From Pilatotrama ljubarskyi (lineage: Eukaryota; Basidiomycota; Agaricomycetes; Polyporales; Polyporaceae): a stretch of DNA of 14,796 nt. A program made the translations under genes and the position numbers. Positions 8,660 through 14,796 of the stretch are shown here, piece by piece (the first letter of the stretch is position 1; each line of letters begins with the position of its first letter). The notes beneath the pieces were generated by a model. It was not told the origin of the DNA, ran no database searches, and worked only from the letters and a program-made list of their open reading frames with translations. Location: the NCBI GenBank assembly GCA_022385805.1, contig MU277837.1:1-14796 (forward strand). The letters run 5' to 3'.

Positions 8660-9167
8660 AGAGGCGAGAGAAGAAGCGCGTGGTAGCTCGGATGGACGAG
8701 ACACATCAGCAAACCGAACATTTGCATGTAAGCGCCTGTAGAACACGATGAGGGTGACAGCGCTCGACAGGCGCTCGTCGCCTGCCGCGACATATTTGTA
8801 GACCGTCGTAGCGCACTACCGCTCTTCATCGCGTGCTCCTTGTACTACAGGTCTTCCATCAGACGACGTCAAGAATTGTCGGCCTCTATAAGCAATTGTC
8901 ACACATGAATGATTGATACAGTGCTCTACCGTGCCGCACGGTTGGAGCACTTTACTGCGTGTACCAGAGCTGTATTGATGAGTACCACTGCACACTGTAC
9001 AGGTTCATGACTTTGAGCCAACCCCATTGCCGCGTAATGGTGCGGCGGCCTTGTTCTCCTTCACGCGCAGGTTATGTCCCAAAACGGATGTCTTCCGAGG
9101 CTTGAGTTGAAAGCTGTCACATTTTTCAACTCCGCGCCGGCTTCCTTCATCGCTCCACCGTCCTTCG
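8660..9167. other. Intergenic stretch with one 30-bp dyad
   Basis: No supported gene. The only clear structure is the interrupted palindrome at 8921-8950. The right part, about 9100-9167, is the upstream region of the TATA-like element at 9168. Confidence 0.5.
8921..8950. repeat. 30-bp interrupted palindrome
   Basis: GTGCTC / ACCGTGC, one central C, then GCACGGT / GAGCAC: thirteen complementary pairs around one centre, with an unpaired T on one side and TG on the other. It could be a protein-binding dyad or an RNA hairpin. Confidence 0.6.
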
Positions 9168-9174
9168 TATAAGG
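9168..9174 (+). promoter_or_regulatory. Candidate TATA box (TATAAGG)
   Basis: TATAAGG is followed by a pyrimidine-rich stretch at about 9178-9220, the usual look of a fungal core promoter and start region. The first ATG downstream is at 9280 with A at -3; there is no earlier ATG. Confidence 0.4.
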
Positions 9175-9279
9175 ACCGGAAGCCTTCTCCTCGTCAGACA
9201 GCTCCCCATCTCATCTCCGTACTGCGCTCTGCAGGACACCTTCAAGTACGACCACGACAAACGTTGGAGTCGAAGAAAT

Positions 9280-9633
9280 ATGACCCCTCTGAGGTAAGCG
9301 TGCTGACATGGCATTTGTTACTCATAAGGTCAGATGCTCATTGAGAGTACTGTACTGTAAGTGCATCGTATGGGCGCAACGGTGAGCGCATACATCCAGT
9401 CTTCTGAGTAGCTGACCAAGGCCTTCGCAAGTGCGTAAGTCGGTCCGGGACCTGCCAGCCGCCAGCGCATCATGACAGGTATGTACTTCAAGACTGTTCT
9501 TCTGTGTACTGGCAACTTGGCGCCTGCATCTGCCTGAGGTTGTATGCACCGTTGCAGGACGAGGCTCGCGCTACCGTTGTTTGACGAGGCTTATGTAAGG
9601 CATCACGTCGTCGCATCGTCGCGATTCCAATGA
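9280..9633 (+). CDS. Candidate small four-exon gene, 56-aa Cys-containing peptide
   Basis: Tentative. Proposed exons are 9280-9293, 9334-9356, 9421-9478 and 9558-9633 (TGA 9631-9633). Donors are GTAAGC, GTAAGT and GTATGT; acceptors are TCAG, CAAG and GCAG; intron lengths are 40, 64 and 79 nt. The second intron has GCTGAC close to its acceptor. All three junctions keep phase and no stop arises, although unspliced the frame ends after five codons. The predicted product starts MTPLRCSLRV, is basic, has Cys at 6, 13, 17 and 24, and has no signal peptide or known domain. A TATA-like box lies 112 bp upstream and an AATAAA 47 bp after the stop. Further donors at 9381 and 9435 could mean alternative splicing or a noncoding RNA. 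Chance assembly of short exons is a real possibility, and the first intron is very short. Confidence 0.3.
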
Positions 9634-9679
9634 TCGCTCCGCAGGCTGCTATATGTATTTAGATGCTCTCGTCGAGCTT

Positions 9680-9685
9680 AATAAA
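9680..9685 (+). terminator. AATAAA, candidate polyadenylation signal
   Basis: The canonical hexamer lies 47 bp after the stop of the candidate small gene on the same strand. Confidence 0.35.
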
Positions 9686-10272
9686 CGAAATGTGGCCTGC
9701 ATATCCACTTGCGTGCTCTAGAGGCGTGGATCAAAGTCAGACAGCAAACCAGAAATTCACTCCCTGGCAGAGTCGCACTGCTGTAAGACGGCGCATGGCG
9801 GTCTACAGAACCTCGCGCAGCAATCTGGGTTGCTCTAGAGAACTCTGCAAATCCCCGCGCGGCCTTCGATAAAGCTCTACAGGTTCCCACGCGTGGGTAT
9901 GTGGCATTCTACAGGTGGACCCGCGAGCGTATGCATAGTCCTATATCCATCAGCGAAAGTGCATAAACTTTGCATGGGTTTGCAGCGCCTGGCCGCGATT
10001 CCAAGGGCTTGCAGTACAGGGTTAGGGTTTGCCCGGTGGTGACAATCTACACCCTCGACGGGCGAGGTTTACAGGCTTTGCCCCGGCTGACATACAAATA
10101 CATACCATGAACGACCACCTTAGTCATATACAGCCGATTGCATTTCTCCTACAGATAGTCATACGAGATCCTGGGTCAGTACAGATAGCGCAAGCACTGA
10201 TACTAACAATTGACAGCCTCCGAGAAGCTCGGGACCGCCATATGTACGCCTATGAACACCGCCAACCCCCTA
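9686..10272. other. Region 3' of the Plavaka transposase gene, rich in TACAG
   Basis: No gene supported. It holds eight plus-strand TACAG pentamers, an 11-bp word CGCGATTCCAA at 9994-10004 that also occurs at 9620-9630, and a perfect 12-bp palindrome at 9886-9897. It should contain the transposase 3' UTR and possibly the left end of the Plavaka element. No inverted copy of the right window edge was found. Confidence 0.45.
9804..10184 (+). repeat. Cluster of eight TACAG motifs
   Basis: Copies start at 9804, 9878, 9910, 10015, 10070, 10129, 10150 and 10180, all on the plus strand. Two are extended to TACAGATAG (10150, 10180) and three to TACAGG. Well under one copy would be expected by chance in 380 bp. 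They could be subterminal repeats of the Plavaka element (inference). Confidence 0.4.
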
Positions 10273-13200
10273 CTACCACGCAGCAAAACCTTCTGCCCCA
10301 TACTCATCCTCTTCACCATTGTCATCCCCCTCACCACTGCCGCAATCTAACTCCTCACCCGAGTCGTCGTCCTCACTGCTGCTGTCCCCCCGGGCCTCTT
10401 CCTCGTCAGGTGCAGCTCCATTGTACAGTAACTCCTCGTCTTCCCCACAAGCCACAACGTCCTGTTCCTCCCTAAGCTCACCATTTGATAATTCGTCCAC
10501 TTCCCACTCATCTACCGGCGCGTTTCCGATGATGTCTTCGTCGTCTTCGTCAAGATCAACCCATTCGAAGTCTTCGGCATCGAAGGCGGTCTGAACTCGG
10601 CCAGTGCCGCCTTGATGTCCCACTCCACCGCCAAAGAAGCGCATGAACATGTCTCTGTCAACAAACCTGTCTAGAACAGTGAACAAGACATATGATGAGA
10701 TTAAAGAAACTGTGAGATACGCACATGTTCACGTAGTAGTAGCAGAAATCTGTATCCTCCGCCGAGGGTTCATCACGCACGGCGCGCGCTAGCGACGGAC
10801 CCAACAGCTTGTCAGTTCGCCGGAATGCAAAGGCGGGGATGAGGTGCACGCCGCGGAGCACGTCGGAGGGATTGACGAAGGCGAAGGAACGCTCAACGTC
10901 CGCATGCGGGATGAAATGCAGCCGGGGTAATCTCTTGGCACCAAAACCCCACGGTGCTGTCTCGTCTAGCCGCAACCAACGTACCCACAAGACGTCAACG
11001 CGCTCAAAGCTGCCGCCTGCATCCGAAGCGAGGCGCGCATTGACGTGGAAGATCTTGACCACTCGCGCATACCAGAACGGATGAGCTTCGGAGCACGAGT
11101 CCGAGGTCGAGTCGCCCTTGGCGCCCGGTATGTCACCCTCCGAGTCTGCCGCAGGGGAGAGGAGCAGAATATCGGCGTGGGTGCGCGGATTGATCGAGTC
11201 TTGCGAGCGCCGGAGGTCGTATGTTGTGTAGTTTACCCGTAGGACACTGTGCCAGTATATTTGATTGTTGCGGATGAGAACCTGTGCGCGGTCAGATGCA
11301 GAGTACGGCACCGAGGATTCGGGTGTCCTGCTATCGAGGTGATCGCGGTCTTCACGCCCTCGGAGCCTCTCGAGAAGATGTTCTTTGAGAGAGAGTATGA
11401 ACCCCTGGCATGAAGCGAGTCAGCCTTTGGACCAGTGCACACCGAGTTGGAACGTACTTCGAGTGCAGGATCGCCCTGATGGCTTCGTGTCCATGCGATG
11501 AGGTCCTCGTGGTCGCGCTGAGAGTCGGCGATATGATGATGGTCGAGGGGTGAAGAATAAGGGAGGGGTTCCGTGCCACTGTCGTCCTGGGGAGATCGAA
11601 CGGCGTTGGGGAATCCATCAGTCTGCGCAGAATCGTCGGGCTGCAGCGTGATGTGTGTCCGAAAGGGCGGCTGGACTGATGCGGTGCTTGCAGCGACGTC
11701 AACGCGCTCTTTGATAACACGGAGTTTGGCCGCACGATGTGTATGTAGGGCGATCTGATAGGCGTACTCGTTCTTGTTGGTGCGGGCGTAGAAGCGCTTG
11801 ACGTGGCGATGTTCAAGCTCTCCCTAGGATGCCGTAGGCATGAGATGCAAGCACATTGGATGATGATTGACACTGAATACCACTCACATCCTGCGTAGTA
11901 GCGTTATCCATGGACGTGAACGTCCTGATACAGGAGGGATAGTCCCACAGCGAGTGGAACTTGTAAGTCTTGTAGTTGAAGACCTTACGCTTTGCACCTC
12001 CGGCATTGATATCACTGTCCGCTGTCTTTCGCGCCTTGCGCCGGCTACGCGCGGCTTCCCTCGGGAGCTCAACGGTCACATAATCCTTGCACGTCGTCTT
12101 GGCAAAGCGGCGGACACTCCGACCAAGCTGGACAGTTGTCTCGTCAAGGGCATCGATCGTACGGGGCGTGTGCATGCGGAGTTTTGCGAGAGCGTGCCAC
12201 ATGGCGCAGTCGAAGGACAAATCAAGGATTATTAAGTCGTCTCTCTCGGGAAGCAAGCCCTCGATTGCAGGTATGTGGCACTGTCAGATATGCTTAGTGA
12301 GACCTTGTTGTGCATGTGCATAATTCCATACCTTAAGCCTCCCTTCGTAGTCCCGCGCAGCGAGCTTACTCTGCTCGGATACATTTGTGCAGAAGCGTCG
12401 GATAGTACTCCTGCCAAAGGTGGGTATTTGCCGGAAGCTACAGGTCGTCCGGCGCTACGTCAGACCCGGGAGATGTATGATACAGAGTTGCTCACCGTCT
12501 GTTGAACTCTTGGATGTTGTCACCGCCGGCAGCGTACAAGACGCGCAGATAATGGTTAAATGTGTCCTTCCAGGTCCCGAGTTCGAACTCGTGCAGGAGA
12601 TCCGGGGCGTACAGCGAGTAGAAATTGAATCCATGTTCACGAAGACGTACGGAGAACGCATTCTGTTGCCGAGAGCTTCTGGGTCAGTAAAAGTGGACAT
12701 GTCACAGCTGCGCGATCTACATACCCTGGTTGGCGTGAGAGAAAGGGGCCCAAGAAGGCGTGTGATGTACACGCTCGTGAGAGGAGTCCCATCCTCGAAG
12801 ATCCACTGGCGCGCGAGGCTGATCCGCCAGTGGATGTCGTCGTTATCCATGCGTACCTGACTACGCCGACTGCGGTCGTTCAGGGTCCCCATTTCAATGA
12901 TCTTGTCCTTGTTGATACGACAGCGAGGGCATGGACATTTTGCGAGGAATTTCAGGCATGCCTGAAGCACTCTAAATCCACAACATCAGTCATCATTGAT
13001 AGTATTTGGTCGCATCAACACCCTGACGTACTTCTCAACATAGTCAGCCGCATGAATGAAGAAACGAGGAAAGGTCCGGCGTCGTATGCTGTCGCCGCAG
13101 AGGATGATGAGGCCGTGGACGTAGGCATACATGAACGGTTCATCGAGCAGCAACAGCCATATTTGCTGCATGAGTTCCCGCTTGAGGAAGGTGAGCACGG

Positions 13201-14428
13201 CCGCGGTAGCAGCAATCCCGTGGAGACGGACGTAGAAGTCCTGGATCGTGTTGGGGAGCTGTGTTGGCATCCATATCATTAAATAGAATTACTAACACGA
13301 TGAGGAACTTACCGATGGAATATAGGCGGCATGCTGGGCAGAGTACGCCGAAGGTCGGCCACGCGTATACTTGCTCTCGCTGCCGTTGTACAGGTACACA
13401 GGCCACAAGGACGCCCATCCGAAGTTCGTGAGATGAGTGGAATCAGAGTAGATTATGAGCGGGGCAATGATGTATTCCAGGTCGTCCGAGTCGCCTGCTT
13501 CGCGTGGTCTCGCGCGCATACGGAGGTCCTCCTCCCAGACGGCATCAGAGTGATACAGCTCACTCCGAATGCGGATGCCATCTTCGTCCTCATCCTGGTG
13601 TGCCACCGGGGCGTGGTTGCGCCTAGACCCATCCGAGTGATCAGAACTCGAGGCGTCAGAGTCCTCGCGAGACCGCGTGGACGCGGTGTCCGTCTCGCTA
13701 CCGTCATCAACATGAAGGCAATATAGCTTATGCGGGACGACGTGCCAGTCCTTGACCCGGGACTGAGTATACATTGTGCGGAGGATTTCTGTGAACGAGC
13801 GGTAATATATTCCATCTACAACAAATTCAGGTGCCTCGTGCTCGGAGGCGTACCGCACGCCCTCCTTCGGGACGCGAAGCTTGACAGATGTCTTGACCCA
13901 CACATCACGGCTGGATAGTGCTGAACCCTCCTCGTACTCGCAATACGTGTCCAAGCGTCGCCCCTCGCGAGCGGCATCAAAACCGGCAAGGTCTTCTGTG
14001 CGAAAGCGAGGGTCTTGCATGATCTCGCTGAGGAGGTTCACCTGCGTGTTTGACTTCGAGTTTGACTCGTTATTCTGCCAGTGGAGCATTGCAAAGGCAG
14101 CATAGCTGGGAAAGGGCGCATGAGGAGGGCGATCGGAAGGCGGCGCTGAGGAAGGTGGCGTAAGGGCGGCAGGGAGGGCACGCGAACCAGAAGTCGCCAC
14201 AGGGATCGCAGCAGTATCTGGGAGGCTGGAGACGTCGCAGACAGACTCCCAGGCAGTGGATGGGCCAGGCATCCGACGAGGCTTTATGGCATAGACGCGG
14301 TAGAGGCCGTATTCGTCTGGTTGGGTCCTGAAGATGCGCGGGCCGTCATGGTCGTGTTCAGCCAGGCCTTCAGTAGGCTCCTCAGAACCGGTGCCAGGTG
14401 CCGCAGACGAGAAGTTATCCTCCGGCAC
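10273..14428 (-). CDS. Plavaka-type transposase, nine visible exons, 5' partial
   Basis: Predicted to cut and move a Plavaka DNA transposon. Exons: 14428-13313, 13258-13032, 12971-12725, 12662-12496, 12437-12332, 12280-11888, 11823-11458, 11404-10725, 10666-10273 (TAG). The eight introns are 51-64 nt, all GT-AG, and splice to 1231 open codons. Family blocks in order: YRVYAIKP; IIYSDSTHL (Asp329) then LWPVYLY; FPRFFIHAADY; CPCPRC (460-465); PTRNAFSVRL; DLLHEFELG (551-558); IPTFGRSTIRRF; GELEHRHVKRFYARTNKN; VLRVNYTTYD; MFVDRDMFMRF with GGGVGH. The last about 130 residues are strongly acidic. Asp329 and Glu555/Glu557 are my candidates for catalytic residues, not established. The 14428 edge is a GTG and the frame closes at 14468-14470. 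The first in-frame ATG would be residue 53, so an upstream exon, perhaps with the usual N-terminal zinc finger, is probably missing. Confidence 0.92.
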
Positions 14429-14796
14429 CGGCTGATTATTGTGGCCGTTGATGTGCCAAAATCTACCCTAAAGCCGTGGGGTTGAGGCCGAGAGCCTTTG
14501 TAGGTCGAGGCCTCTGACGGGCTGAGCTGAGGTAGATGGCGGGGTCAGGAGATGTAGCGGTTCGGCCGGGGTGCCCTTGAGGCGAACGTCGCGATGCGGC
14601 AAGGGGATCTAAGCGAACAGAGTCCTTCGCAGGTGTTCGCAAGCTCTTCGCGGATGTTCGCAACCGTTCGCGGGTCTTCGCAGGTACTCAGCACGCTCTC
14701 CGCAGTCTTGTCGGGCTCAACGCGGACGCGGAGGGACTCGGGGATTCGTCGCAGCTACGCAGTGTTCAATAGCAACTCAGTGTAAGACGCGAACAA
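14429..14796. other. Upstream region or 5' intron of the Plavaka gene
   Basis: No ATG occurs on the minus strand between 14470 and 14796, so no start codon is available here. A TTTAG at 14468-14472 could be the acceptor of an upstream intron opening the first visible exon at 14467; that intron would be over 300 nt, unlike the other eight. The alternative is that this is promoter or subterminal DNA and translation starts at residue 53 of the first exon. Confidence 0.4.
14626..14686 (+). repeat. Six phased TTCGC repeats, 10-11 bp period
   Basis: TTCGC begins at 14626, 14636, 14647, 14657, 14667 and 14677, giving spacings of 10, 11, 10, 10 and 10 bp. The units resemble TTCGCRRNTN. Inverted GCGAA copies lie nearby at 14582, 14613 and 14790. 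The period is one DNA turn and not a codon multiple, so it is not a coding repeat. Confidence 0.8.

Larger units (their letters stand above)
10273..14796 (-). mobile_element. Plavaka DNA transposon, ends not resolved
   Basis: The intact transposase gene defines the element. The right end is probably beyond the window. The left end is likely within 8660-10272, but no terminal inverted repeat can be paired without the other end. Plavaka elements are usually grouped near the CACTA/CMC superfamily; no CACTA terminus with an inverted partner was found here. Confidence 0.75.

Noticed and set aside
8661..8829. A minus-strand gene interrupted by the foldback element, joining flanks at 8660 and 7875
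   Set aside because: The joined frame depends on an assumed 5-bp duplication and soon reaches a stop; no domain or splice support.
9886..9897. Perfect 12-bp palindrome CCCACGCGTGGG with an ACGCGT core
   Set aside because: Several 12-bp palindromes are expected by chance in a window this size; no gene start placed to use it as a cell-cycle box.
10020..10030. Telomere-like GGGTTAGGG
   Set aside because: Only about one and a half units of TTAGGG; not an array.
14463..14663. A minus-strand exon upstream of the Plavaka gene
   Set aside because: No ATG, bounded by stops, and its apparent Arg/Lys repeat only reflects the 10-bp TTCGC array.

Overview
The window looks like a transposon-rich stretch of a filamentous basidiomycete genome, most likely an Agaricomycete. 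This is inferred from three things: a transposase of the Plavaka type, which is known mainly from basidiomycetes; spliceosomal introns of only 51-68 nt; and a LINE whose reverse transcriptase carries the GDPASP and ADD blocks I associate with basidiomycete LINEs. No bacterial operon structure, rRNA, tRNA or CRISPR array is visible. All family assignments were made by reading motifs, with no database search.

Layout from left to right. (1) Positions 1-5237, plus strand: a LINE retrotransposon cut by the left edge. ORF1 is a proline-rich RNA-binding-type protein. ORF2 has an APE-type endonuclease, a reverse transcriptase and a C-terminal CCHC motif. Two features stand out. ORF2 has no ATG before its endonuclease active site and is separated from ORF1 by a single in-frame TAG. 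The reverse transcriptase is also interrupted by what looks like a genuine 68-nt intron. (2) Positions 5238-5991: LINE tail and intergenic DNA with a (TC)9 microsatellite. (3) Positions 5992-7230, minus strand: an intact, intronless 412-aa orphan gene with a TATA box 80 bp upstream of its ATG. (4) Positions 7876-8659: a 784-bp foldback or MITE-like element made of two 308-bp inverted arms with one mismatch and a 168-bp loop. (5) Positions 9168-9685, plus strand: a tentative small four-exon gene (56 codons) between a TATA box and an AATAAA. (6) Positions 10273-14428, minus strand: a nine-exon Plavaka transposase gene whose reading frame stays open through all eight inferred introns (1231 codons visible). 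Its 5' end lies beyond the window or is unresolved. (7) Positions 14626-14686: six helically phased copies of a TTCGC motif upstream of the transposase, possibly its subterminal binding array.

The LINE and the Plavaka element are independent mobile elements that both appear coding-competent except where noted. The foldback element encodes nothing convincing and would form long double-stranded RNA if transcribed. The 412-aa gene, and possibly the small spliced gene, are the only candidate host genes.
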